Source: Cheiracanthium punctorium
Taxonomy: Eukaryota; Arthropoda; Arachnida; Araneae; Cheiracanthiidae
NCBI GenBank assembly: GCA_038373885.1
Contig: JAWZYV010016546.1
Location: 62,001-126,000, forward strand
Reading direction: 5' to 3'
DNA length: 64,000 nt
Every line of letters begins with the position of its first letter. The first letter of the stretch is position 1. The position numbers and the translations under genes are program-made. A model generated the notes under the pieces. It was given only the letters and a program-made list of their open reading frames with translations, searched no databases and was not told where the DNA came from. Shown here in pieces: positions 43,599 to 55,124 of the stretch.

Positions 43599-44534
43599 GC
43601 TTTCACTATGCTCTATTTTTTACTGCAATACATGGAATTTCTAAATTCATGAAAATGCATATTAGCAAACCTTACGTCAAATCCTCATACAGAATTTCGA
43701 CCACTGAAGATACTTTCATACAGTGTATTACTGCTATCATCGACATAGAGTTTATATAGTTCCATGGTACTCAAGCCCCCCCCCCCTTTCCAGAACAAAA
43801 ATAGCCTTTACGTCAGTTTTCACAAAAATTTTCTTACCTTTTTCATAAAAGAATCGAATATCTACACCAAGATGCACATCTGTTAAATATCAATGTCAAG
43901 CATCAAACAAAACTTTCTTAAAATGCAATATATATTATTAATTACTACTTTTATCTCATTTTTTTTTAAATTTAAACTTTCACGATCGTTTAAAAAAAAT
44001 TTCCCCTTTATTTCCACACTTGAAATTATTAGTATTTTTTTTCTTTTTGCGTACCTAGCAACAAAAAAACCGTGTCGTTTTTATCTGTTGCACTGTGCTA
44101 AAGCAATGATACCACAGTGAACCTCTTGAGATATCAGTTTATTAAACCTGGTAGCAGGCATTCATGAAAAAATAAAAATAAAAATGGTACGTTAACCCAG
44201 AGGCAGCTGCATCGCATTTCCACTTTTTTTTTTTTTTTTGGTCTCTCTTGTTTGTTTTTCACATATTTTTTTCTTTAATTATCTTTTCCCGAAAGCCCTC
44301 TAATCGGCCATACATGTGGCAACTTTTTTTTTCTTCTCGGCTTCTTGCTTTAATTGCTCAACTTAGAAGAGATTCAACGACCTGGGGTATTGCTTCCATT
44401 TTTATGTCTCTTTCCCCATAAGTACGAACGTTTTTCGAAGTACGTTCAACTTAATGCGGGTTTGTTATTATTATACGTACGTGCCAAAGATGTGGGGATG
44501 GTTCGAATGTTTGTGTGCGTGCGTTTTATTGCTG
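43599..44534. other. No recognised feature
   Basis: AT-rich with C, T and A tracts. Nothing supported. Confidence 0.4.
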
Positions 44535-44690
44535 TTAACCCTTTGAGGCGCAACCCTTTCCCAATGTTGAAAAAAGGGCAGCCGTTGCCATCGCTCGACT
44601 TAACTAGCAGCAAGATGGCGGACGATCGAAACGTTCATTGCGTGCCACAGATCTAGAGACCCTTTTTTTGACGCAGCTGGCTGTGCGCAC
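44535..44690 (-). mobile_element. piggyBac-like foldback MITE, half copy
   Basis: TTAA CCCTTTGAGGCGCAACCC through CAAGATGGCGGACGATCG to GACGCAGCTGGCTGTGCGC, then lost at the central hairpin. A G-rich hAT-like end follows directly at about 44698-44762. Confidence 0.75.
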
Positions 44691-44800
44691 GCTTTTGTCT
44701 GGGGGGGGTCTGAGAATTGTCTGGGAGGGTCACGTGCCCCCACTTCTGAATCCACCAATGCAGAGATTCACATTTCCACTTAATTCTAAGAGATGCGAGA

Positions 44801-44880
44801 TCCCGAAAAAGAGCTTTTTATATAGCTCAGTTTATCGTTCAGTTTAACGAGTTTTTTATGTTAAAAGCTCTTTTTCGGGA
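44801..44880. repeat. 20-bp inverted repeat around a 40-bp spacer
   Basis: TCCCGAAAAAGAGCTTTTTA at 44801 pairs with TTAAAAGCTCTTTTTCGGGA at 44861, with one mismatched pair. No other copies were seen. Confidence 0.8.
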
Positions 44881-46365
44881 CTCCTCAAGTTCGCGTTTTG
44901 TAAATTTCCTCTGAGAGTTTTCATCAAATTTATAAAAATCAAACAAGTTTTCCAGTAGTTTCCATGATTAATAGCATAAATCTATAGATTTGTGACAGAA
45001 ATTCACAGAAAGCCGTAATTTCAGGCTTATAGGTGCATTGTGAAAACATGATTTGCCTTAAGGCTGTTGAAGAAACACAGCATCATGTTATATGGCTTAT
45101 GAACAGTTTAAACAGTTGATTTTATTTTGAACACTTTAAAATAAAATAAAATAGTATTTAAAATTTTTCAAAATTTTACTTCACAGGCTTTATTTTTCGC
45201 TCTTACAAACAAAGAACCATAAATTCGCATGACTTATAACAAAGTATCTTATATACTTCAGATTTCTTTCTTTCTTTCTTTTTTCTTCTTAATGTCCTAT
45301 AACTTTAACAGTTTAACGGTTCTCAAGAAAAAATTATTAAGATATAACCTGATTTTCTTTTGTCTCCCCCCCCCCCTTTTTGTGTGTATGTGTTCCTGAA
45401 GTGTTTTGCTTATTTTTTAAAACTGTTAAAAAGTCACACGATTTTATGGTAAGAACAGTCTTAAAAATTTGCTCTTGTTCATCCTTGTGATCATCGCCAG
45501 AAAATATAGACGTTCTTTGCTAAAAATCGCGATTTTGAGGGGGCCATCTAATTTCTTTCTTTCTTTTTTAATTTTGCAAACTACAGCTAAAAATTAAATC
45601 TGTGCAAGTAAGTATGCATCTATGTGACTGGCAATGTGTGTTGTAATCTACTAAGTGCAGATTTACATTAAAAATAAATCCGAACTTTAAACACTGTTAT
45701 TTTTATAAATTTTATTCCCCACTCCCCAGACTTATGCGAGTGTTTCGCATATAAACTTAAGAAAGACGGTCATTTTATCATAGAGTTAAGTTAAAATAAA
45801 TTTCTAACTTATCAGTCGCCCCTCTCAGAATTTTTATTGTAATTTTGCTTAACACGCTTTTATCGCGCTTGTATTTTGACATGAACCTCTTAAAATATAT
45901 ATCTCCAGGATTGCACCACGATATTAAAAAGACTGTTGCACGATAAAAACGTGAGATATATCCAGAAAGGCGATTGGTTTATTTATTTTCTCTTTCAACT
46001 CTTTTATTCCTGTTCTATTTTTTCCTTCCTCTTATCTCTAGGGGTTTTTTTCCCTTCCTTTTCCTGTATTTTTCTTCTGAGATAATAAAAGAGAACGAAT
46101 AACATTAAAAAAAAAGTTTCGATTTGAACATCTGTCATTTTTGTAAATTGTATCTGGACTAGCAATTATGTTTGCATTGGTCCAGACATCAGTCCTCTGT
46201 GGTTTTGAAAATTGTTGATTAGGTTTTACAAAGAGTGTTTCTTTTTAAAAGAATTTTTATGGATAAATTATATTCTTATTTATAATTAGAGTTATGGAGT
46301 CTTTCTTTTATTTTAGAATAATTTTATCGCAGTAATTCTTTTAAAAGTTTCATTCAGTTTTGTGT
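44881..46365. other. AT-rich stretch without recognised genes
   Basis: Only homopolymers and TTTC repeats (45267-45290, 45555-45570). No repeats with identifiable ends. Confidence 0.4.
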
Positions 46366-46575
46366 TATGGCAAGCCTACAAGAGGGGCATTTGCCTACGG
46401 GCCTTTGTCGGAGGACTTTCTAAGGGGTTCTGTGTATAATCACGTTATACCTGGAGAAAACAGACCCAAACTCCAGACCGTTAGATCTACAGCCGCGCGA
46501 TAGTCCCGAGCCGGGGACCTTAACATTTCAGATGTCTGCCATGTTCAGCGACTTATCCACTCGGTCGTAAGGGGA
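46366..46575 (-). mobile_element. tRNA-derived SINE family 1, copy 4
   Basis: The minus-strand head has an A-box-like GAGTGGATAAGTCGC and a B-box-like GGTCCCCGGCTCGGGACT. The body (plus strand) CACGTTATACCTGGAGAAAA, then CCAAACTCCAGACCGTTAG, matches 4660-4715. Confidence 0.7.
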
Positions 46576-48497
46576 CCCAGAGTTTTAAAATATAAAGGCT
46601 TTTTAAGTTTTTAGAAGAGCTTTTATGAGAAAATTATATTGTTTTTATAAAATAGAGTTATGTAGTTTTATTGGAGAGTAGTTTTATCATAATAACTCTT
46701 TTAAAAAGTTTCATATTACTGAGAGATTTTTTTTGCACTTAGGATAATTTTCTTATACCAAATGTATGTTATACAATTGTTTCAGTCGAGATATAATTTA
46801 CTATTTTTTTATTAATTCTTTAAAAATATATTATCATTAAATTTCGAAAATCGAATTAGAATTAAATCAAATTAAAACTCTTAACAGAACCACAATCATT
46901 ATTATTACTTTATTTTTCGAATAATGTATCACTTTAAAAATTCAGAAGTTTGGACACTTGTCGATTTTTTTTTCTGGTACCCATTGAAAGGATTTGTTAA
47001 TATTTACGAATTAAAATTTTATAATTTAAATTTAGGCAATTAAGAACTGAAATATTTTAAACCTATGTTTATGTGGAGTCTTATTTCAACTATATTTCAT
47101 TAGATTTCGCTACAATACTGTAATGAAATCCTCATGTCAAGTACATCAGAAAGGCGAAATCTGTGGAACATCTCCTTAACTAATTGCCTGATTAGTATTA
47201 TTAACTATAAGTCATCATGCTTTATTACACACATTGAATAAGAGATTTTGATTCAGCAGCAGTATTCATACATATACATAAAAAAAAAAAAAAATTCTTA
47301 TGTAGAATTTTAAAAAGCAACAGGCTTAAAAAAATATTTTATTAATTAACTGAAACTATTTTACTAGCCCCCTAGCAAATTATATTTCCCAGATTTGTTA
47401 CGTAATATTTGCGCATAGGTTATGTAATGCTACTCCAGTATTGTACTGCCATCTGTTGGGACATTTCTTAACCTCCAGCAGTATCAACAACCATAGAATT
47501 TTTTCTCATAGACAGCTTTTAATTTGAATAAAATGCCGGATTCAGAGAATATTCTATTTGGAATAAACCAAATAAACCGTTTACCACTATCCTAAGTACT
47601 TTAAACTAGTTATTGGTGTAAATATTTCCGCAAAATCATAAAAGAACACCAAGATGGGAATCGATACTCCCGGGAGGTGTACTGGACGCGAGTGCCATCT
47701 ACCGGCCTTGGCCGGAACTCGCTATGCTAATCACGTGATCGCGGATGTCAATGTACTTGACCTATATTGTGGGGGGAGGTTGTCATAGCAACCCATCGGA
47801 GAGAAGCGAAGGGAAAACAATGAGACGTGGGGAGGATGGGATATTTTTGGCAATTGGATGCACCATGCACAATGAACCGTATTTTCACAGAGGGGAGTCT
47901 TATTTATTTATTTTTTACAAGAGTTTCCAGGGGCTCAAAAGTAAAGCTAATTTTCTTCGTTCTTCTGTGTAGTAAAATGGAAATATTGATGCAAACCGGA
48001 AAATATAAGTTTGCGATGTTCAATGGGCGCCCATCTTACGCAATAGTTACGTAAATTAATTGTTCCTCCCCCCAGCGTTCTTATGATGAGATAGATACCT
48101 TATTAGGTGTACCGAAAAGTAATGTCATTTTTATCACATTAAATTTAAACAAATAAACTTTTTGCAAGTTTTTATCCTAAAAAAAGAAAGGAAGAAAAAC
48201 TGGGATTCTATTTGTTACAATTTAAAGCAAGAATTTTATCGACAATAGTTTCCTATTTTCAAGAAAGATATATAAAGAAAGGGGAGGTTAGAAGATTTTG
48301 GAAAATCCTGTCTTATCAAGCACGTACGTTACAAATCTCATATACGAGCCGAATTTCCTATTTTTAGCTTTTAGAAGTTTCAGAATGTCTCTTCTCAAAC
48401 TTATAATTAATTACACTCTTATACGAGTTGCATAAGCATCGAGAAAAAAAAAATGAATTTATTCATTTTGAAATATTTTCCTAAATGGATGAGACTT
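46576..48497. other. AT-rich stretch; possible decayed tRNA-like sequence near 47650-47735
   Basis: On the minus strand near 47660, GGGAGTATCGATTCCCATC resembles a B-box stem, with GTAGATGGCACTCGCG upstream as a weak A-box. The rest is unassigned. Confidence 0.3.
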
Positions 48498-48674
48498 CAG
48501 TCGCGTAGCCATAAATTTTTCATCATGGGGGGTGGTGGGGGTTACGACTACTGCAACTCACATATATGTATACGTGTGTGTGATAAGGGAGTGAAGAATA
48601 TACATTTTGTAAGGCAAAAAATTCCTCATGGGGGTATTGTGACACTCCCTATCCCCTCCTTGGCTACGTCACTG
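48498..48674. mobile_element. CAGTGGCGTAGCC hAT-like MITE (reverse orientation)
   Basis: CAGTCGCGTAGCCATAAA and CCTTGGCTACGTCACTG. The flanks no longer show a duplication. Confidence 0.65.
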
Positions 48675-48759
48675 TGGGGCTTCATCCCTTTTGTAATTTA
48701 ATTCACAAGCTTATAAACAATACCTATATCAGAAATGTTAATCATTAAGAAAAAAAATA

Positions 48760-49680
48760 TCCATCTTTAATTTACATGACTCAAAATAGTATGGGGTAAA
48801 ATATTTTTAAATTTCATATAAATTTTGTAATTTTTATATTAATTAAAAAAATAATTTTGTAATTTATATACTTTAATGAGTAATGACGAAAATTTATTAT
48901 AAAGCAGATTAAAAACTTATAATGGAATTTTTTTTTTTTACAAAATATTTATATTTTACAAAAATATTTATATTGAATAAAAATATTTTTATTTATATAA
49001 TAATAAACTATTTATAATTAAAATATAACTGTATTTTACTCTCAGTTACCAAATTTTGCACTAATTTTGGCTATATATCCACCTTTTATTCACATTACAT
49101 TAAACTACCTTTTATTTACTCAAAACAGTATGGGGTAAAATATTTTTAAATTTCATAAATTTCATATAAATTTTTAATTTTTTATATTAATTTTGTAATT
49201 TATATACATTAATGGGTAATGGCGAAAATTTATTATAAAGCAGATTAAAAACTTGTAATTGAATTTTTTTTACAAAATATTTATATTTAACAAAAATTTT
49301 TATATTGAATAAAAAAAAATTATATTTAATAAACTATTTATAATTAAATTATAACTGTATTTTACTCTCAGTGCACTAATATTGGCTATATATATCCATC
49401 TTTTATTTACATGCCTCAAAACAGTATGGAGTAAAATATTTTTAAATTTCATATAAATTTTGAAATTTTTATATTAATTTTATAAAATTAAATTTTTAAT
49501 TTATGTACTTTAATGAGTAATGGCGAAAATTTATTATAAAGCAGATTGAAACTTGTAATTGAATTTTTTATACAAAATATTTATGTTTAACAAAAATATT
49601 TATATTGAATAAAAACTATTTATATTTAATAAACTATTTATAGTTAAATTATAACTGTATTTTAATTTCTGTCAACATAT
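48760..49680 (+). repeat. Three diverged tandem units of about 300-340 bp
   Basis: CTCAAAACAGTATGGGGTAA occurs at about 48780, 49119 and 49415, each followed by AATATTTTTAAATTTCATA and AAAGCAGATTAAAAACTTG. Very AT-rich with small indels. Confidence 0.8.
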
Positions 49681-49689
49681 TTTATAGTA

Positions 49690-51034
49690 AGAATGGATCC
49701 CTCCCACTTGTGAGAGCTAAGCTACTCACGTGGGTAAGAGTACATTTAAGCGTAAAAAAATATTCGAATTAGCCTTTCTTTTTAATCGCAATGAACACAG
49801 CAGATTTCGAAGCAGGTTCATTGTCGGGATTGATTTCTGCAGAATCGCGTCACCCTTACCCGTATGCCAGGTTCAATTGGATTGCATCCAGATGAATCAA
49901 CGCACTTTTAATACCGCACATTACGTTGAACTCACCTTCTTCTGTGTGGTCTGTTTGTTTTATTTTCTCGCTCGCTCGGCTTGTGATGATCTGTTGAATG
50001 GAATCGTGCTACTGTGGAAAACGAACCTGTCAGCGGCGCCATCAGTTGATTAAATTACTTGAGTAACGTGAGTGAAGGTCCACACGACAGCTTCGTAGAA
50101 TGTAACTACCAGGAAAAGGCTTATTATTATTATTTTTTCTATATAATTGTCAAAGTTAATAATTCACAAGCGGCTGTTCAAGAACAGATTTAACACACCA
50201 ACCTTTTCCGAACTGATTAAATAATTTCTCTAGAATCATAGTATTTGCCTTTGTCCCTTGAATTTTTGTCTATCGTATTTTTCCTGCTTTTTTATTTTTT
50301 CTACCAAAACAACCATGCGTTGCTATATGTCCTGAAATATTTTTTCGTGTTGAACCAATAATCGTTAATCATTTATTAAATTTTATATCTCATTAAAGTA
50401 GATTAGTACAGTAAAAATAACTATTGTAATTCCAAGCAAGAAATTACTTGTCATTTGCTTAAAACATTCCATACTTTACATAATTACTAGCTTAAGTAAT
50501 TGTAAATATGGACACCCTGGCAATGCTTATGAAATGAGCTCTTTTTCACGAAATGTGACCGTAAAATTTATCATATTTTATCCTTTTCAGTTAGAGCGTT
50601 TCCAAACAATTAAGCTGAAGAATTTTTTAAAGGTCATTGGCAGCAACGTGCATCATTACATTTATGAAGGGTCAAACGCAAATAATTTCATTTTATTCGT
50701 CTTATTTGATTTTTTTTTCTTTTTTACTTTGGAAAATGGAATTCTTAAAATTATTCGTATATCTACCCCCCCCCCATTATCTTAGGTTATTTCATTATAA
50801 ATTCGTATTTTGATGTTTTTTGTTCTCGGACTGTAAACCAAAACAATCGAAGCCCGCGATGTAAAGTGTTCTGAACTTTTAAGAAAATGCAGTCTTTTAA
50901 AATTCATCCAGCTATTATACCCCGTTATCATATTTAAAATGAGTAAATAATGATAATAGTACTCGGGCGAATTCGAAATTAATTTAAATTCCTGTGTAAT
51001 GGATTGCACGAACTCCAGCCACAACAATAAACAA
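49690..51034. other. No recognised feature
   Basis: A frame of about 107 codons at 49730 has no ATG start context or domain. C tract at 50767. Nothing supported. Confidence 0.4.
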
Positions 51035-51271
51035 ATGGCGGAGCCTCATTACCAAATCAAACAAAGCACACTTTCTGCTCTACCTCAGTTACGGTTACCG
51101 GCGGCTCGGGTTCATCGACATGACATAATCCTCCCCAAAGAACCCACAAAACACAATTTTCTTCTCCGGACTTCCTTCCTCTCTCTCTCTCCACCGGACA
51201 ACCTTTCACCCGCACTGTCCGTTCAGTTTCCGATTTTTCTTTTCTTTTTTAATTTTTACTTCACTTTATGA
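51035..51271 (+). CDS. Possible N-terminal coding segment, unknown
   Basis: ATG in ACAAATGGCGG opens MAEPHYQIKQSTLSALPQLR, then LPAARVHRHDIILPKEP. After about 50 codons it degenerates into Ser/Pro and Phe-rich low complexity, as expected for intron. No clear donor is seen before that. No domain. Offered only because of the start context and GC-richer codons. Confidence 0.15.
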   Translation: MAEPHYQIKQSTLSALPQLRLPAARVHRHDIILPKEPTKHNFLLRTSFLSLSPPDNLSPALSVQFPIFLFFFNFYFTL

Positions 51272-51430
51272 TTATTTTTTTTTTTTTTTTTTTGCTTCTG
51301 GAGCTGTGTTTACGAATAGAACAATACTCAAGGAGTGCAGTTGTCCAACGCAGGATTCGGAATAATACGAACTTGCATTTCCGCCAGGTTGTTCCCTTTT
51401 ATTATTCTTTTTTCGGTAACTAAGATAACC

Positions 51431-51513
51431 ATGTTCGTTTCTACTGGAGGTTCAATAACCGAGGCAACCTTGAAAATGGCGTGTGTGGGTAACGTGTGTC
51501 GTTCGAAAAAAAG
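51431..51513 (+). CDS. Candidate coding exon ending at AAG/GTGAGG
   Basis: In-frame ATGs at 51431 and 51476 give MFVSTGGSITEATLK and MACVGNVCRSKK. The frame reaches AAG followed by GTGAGG at 51514, a strong donor, two bases into a codon. A minus-strand frame overlaps. There is no domain, and the downstream exon was not identified. Confidence 0.2.
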
Positions 51514-51519
51514 GTGAGG

Positions 51520-53158
51520 GGGATCGGGCGTTTGTTTTCTTTTTTCCCGCTTGAGTTGGGATTGATGCATTGCTGGTGGTGCTTTTGTTTTGCAATGTGA
51601 TGTTGTAATTGGGTTTGGCTTTCAGTGCTAGTTAGGGGAACTTTTACTTGTTCTCGAGGCGTGGGTGACCAATTTGTCGTTTGTTGCAATGTCGTGTGGC
51701 CGTTACTGGACGTTGTGATGATTGACTGCCGTGCTAAAAGGAAGAAAGACTTTCTTCTGACTTGCAAAGGAAATTAGTTAATGATTGTTAGACTTTGTAC
51801 AGTGAAAATTCTGGTTGGAGGAATTTAAAAGAAAAAAAAAAAAACTACCAACTTTCAAACAGTTATAAGATGCTAACTTTTAGAGTGTTGGAAGTAATTT
51901 AATAACTATATACATTTCTAGATCTCAAAGAATTCACAAAAAAAAAGTAGAAAATCTTAACTCTTCTTTTTCTTTCTTTCTTTACTTTTTTTTAATGATA
52001 AATGATTTTTGGACATGTATGCATTATGAACATGCATCAAGTAATCAAAACAATTTTAAGAGCACATAAAACCTCAAAAATATATATAATTCAGAACTAA
52101 ACATGCTACTACTTGAAATATTATCCACCTATTCAAGTAAAGAAGTATTTTATTTCAAGGTTTTATGCATTTCGTATATTTGAGATATTTTATTTATTTA
52201 TTAAATAAATTCAGTTAAAATTTTATGATCATTTTAAAAATATTCATCTAATAATCTATAACATGCTCCGTTGCTCTTTTTCTTTCTTTCTCTCTCTCAT
52301 ACACATAGAAGAATTCTTAGAATTCATCTGTAACGAAGACTTCTTACAGATAAATTTTCCTTATTTACGAAATATTCAAATAGAATGTAAAACTAAGGCT
52401 TTAATAACATTGAAGATATTATCTGTATAACACACAAAATGACAGTCTTGGAATTTTCCCTCGGAATTTTTAAAAATAGATCATAAAGTTTTTGTATATT
52501 CAAAATATTCTGCATGCAGCGAAATAGTTGCTTTTGATAAGGAGTATTTTCAAAAGTTTACTGTTTTCTTATTCCAATATTTTTGATCGTTCCAATTCCA
52601 ATATTTTTGTAATTATCATAATTTAATTTAATGTGAAATATTTCTTTAAAAAACCAAAACAAAGTACGCCCTCTCAATAAAATATTCGAATAAATGCGAA
52701 ATGTCCTATTACAGCTTTGCGAATAGTTAATTATTTTTTGAAGAAATCAGAAATATGAAACTTTGTAACTATACACAACTTAATTCATATTTTATGACAA
52801 ATAATTTTTAATATACGAAACCAAACTAGGAAGTTGGACTTTTACTTGAATACCTTTTTGAGTGGCTAATCTCAAAAGTTGGTTAGTTTCTTTCACTCTA
52901 AAGCATTTCATAATAATAATAAGAAGAATAACAACTATTAAATGCTTTACTTTTACATAAAAGTTTGTGTTAAATACAATTAAAATTATTACTCTCACTA
53001 AAAAAAAGTAAAGGTTACTTAAATAACTTTGAAAAGCTCTGATTACCGAATCGCAAAATTTCTTTAAATTATCTTTTTTATTTAATTTAATTTAATTTAA
53101 AATAATTTTTTAGTATTTTTTTTCTTTGCATTCTGCTGTGTTTTTCTGTACTCAAACC
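51520..53158. other. AT-rich stretch without recognised genes
   Basis: A short GC-richer zone to 51730, then AT-rich DNA with TTTC runs and TTTAA repeats at about 53080. Nothing supported. Confidence 0.4.
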
Positions 53159-53166
53159 GTCCCAAT

Positions 53167-53415
53167 CAGTAACGGATCCAGGGGAGAGCCTAGGGGGCTT
53201 CAGCCCCCCCCAAAAGAGATTGTTCAGGGGTAACATTCTGTTTTATTATACACTTTAAATAGCTAAAATGATCATATTTTATTACTTAGCCCCTCCCAAA
53301 AGCCTAATACATTGGTTTAGACTAAAATTTTGATTTATAGTACATTTTAATTGGGTGAAATAAGCTTTTTAAAAAATTTAGCCCCTCCCAAAAAAAATTT
53401 CTGGATCCGCCACTG
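53167..53415. mobile_element. CGGATCCAG hAT-like MITE with perfect duplication
   Basis: CAGTAACGGATCCAGGGG and TTTCTGGATCCGCCACTG, flanked by GTCCCAAT at 53159-53166 and 53416-53423. A truncated relative is at 15096. Confidence 0.9.
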
Positions 53416-53423
53416 GTCCCAAT

Positions 53424-54629
53424 CACCGGATAATATTTTAAACCCAAAACATTTCAGGGCGAAGTACACATCACGTAAACGATCTTCACTGGCCAAGGGA
53501 GACTCTAGAAAATTCCATGACCATCTATCTCCCATTGGAGGTCAACCACCTCTCACCGTAGCCCCAACCTAAGTAGAAAAACGCAGAGTGGACTGGGCAC
53601 TGGAGCACATCTTACCTACCCCCCTCCTCTGTTGCCCTAATCTTTGCCAAGGAAACATCTTTCGGAGGGGGGGCGAGGGGGGTGTAGGCCGAATGGAGGT
53701 CAATGCCCCATCGAGGAAGTTAAAGTTGTAGTGACTTCTTTTTCTCTCCTCTTCTCTAATTCAATCTTTACAGAATCACCTGTATTTTTTTTTTCTCTCT
53801 CTCTGTACTCCCCCATTAAGGAGGTCACGTGGCTTCCGAAGATCAACTCGTGTTCAGTGAAAGTGTTCTCTCTAGAGACTCGTGTGAGCTCTCCTTTTTT
53901 TCTTTTCACTTCACTTCTTTCAGCATTTCTTTTCTGGAGAACGGAAAATCACACGAAGGCTGATAATTAAAATGACACAAGCACTCAATCTGTTGTTGAA
54001 ACAAAAATATGGATGACTCTTGTGCGGTTTTATAAACGTATTATTTCGGATTTCCAAAAGATATTTCAGAATGTTTCTTCACAGAGTGTAGAGCAGTTAA
54101 ATCTCGGTACAGTGAATTTCAGGTGTTTAAAGATGAAATTCGTTAACGGTGTAATTCGAAAAATTTATGGGATTTCAGTACATAAATACAAATGAACAAA
54201 TTATGTAATGCACTTCAAAATTTTTAGAATGTCTCTTTACAACCTGTATAATACACTGTCATAAACAATAAACCTGTGTCAATAGCGAAACTTTCAGAAA
54301 AAAATTCTTAAAAATCGAAAATTTAGCAGGATATGCACTTTGCAAAACTTTTTTTGCCGTGCAATTCCATGTTGAAGAATTTTTTCCGAAAGTTTTATAA
54401 AAGGCACCGTTATTTCATTTATTGCGGTGTGTAATACAAGTTAGAAAGAATCATCCTGAATTTTTTGAGCCCCTGTTGCAATTAGCTTATTCTGATTTGT
54501 GTACTTAGACCGTGAGGGAGATTTTATTTTTTCGAACTACACCCTTAAATTGACATTTCATTATGACTGCTCACAAAAATGCATAGTACTGCTTGTGAAA
54601 AAGCAGCATTATTTTATCGGGAGTAGTGT
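53424..54629. other. No recognised gene
   Basis: Contains a pyrimidine-rich island with GTGAAAGTG near 53856. The rest is AT-rich. Confidence 0.4.
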
Positions 54630-55124
54630 TTAACCCTTTGAGGCGCAACCCTTTCCCAATGCTGAAAAAAGGGCAGCCGTTGCCATCGCTCGACTTAACT
54701 ACCAGCAAGATGGCGGACGCTCGAAACGTTCATCGCTTGCCACAGATCTAGAGACCCTTTTTTGACGACAGCTAGCTGTGCAAGGGTCTCTAGATCTGTG
54801 GCACGCGATGAACGTTTCGAGCGTCCGCCATATTGCTGGTACTTAAGTCGAGCGATGGCAACGGCTTTCCTTTTTTCAGCATTGGGCAATCTATCCAGCT
54901 GTTCTCGCATTCTTCCATTTTTCAGCAGATGTCAGGCTGTTAAAAATAATCGTGACAATTTTTTTTAATGGAAAATGACGTGCTAAAAAGTAAAGAATTC
55001 CCGTGGAGGTATGTCACCCGCAACTATTCTTATAGAAATCAAATCGATTCTTCGTGACTGGCAACAGTCAAAACGTCAGAGTTTGGCGTTCCCAGAGCGG
55101 GAACACTGCGCGTTAATGGGTTAA
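54630..55124 (-). mobile_element. piggyBac-like foldback MITE, complete
   Basis: TTAA at 54630 and 55121, ends CCCTTTGAGGCGCAACCC and GCGCGTTAATGGG. The hairpin tip is shortened to GACAGCTAGCTGTGCAAGGG. Both arms share the substitution GGACGCTCGAAACG (usual GATCG), so the arms evolve together. Confidence 0.85.

Noticed and set aside
49730..50053. 107-codon frame as a gene
   Set aside because: Alternative start codon, no domain, no splice or Kozak support.
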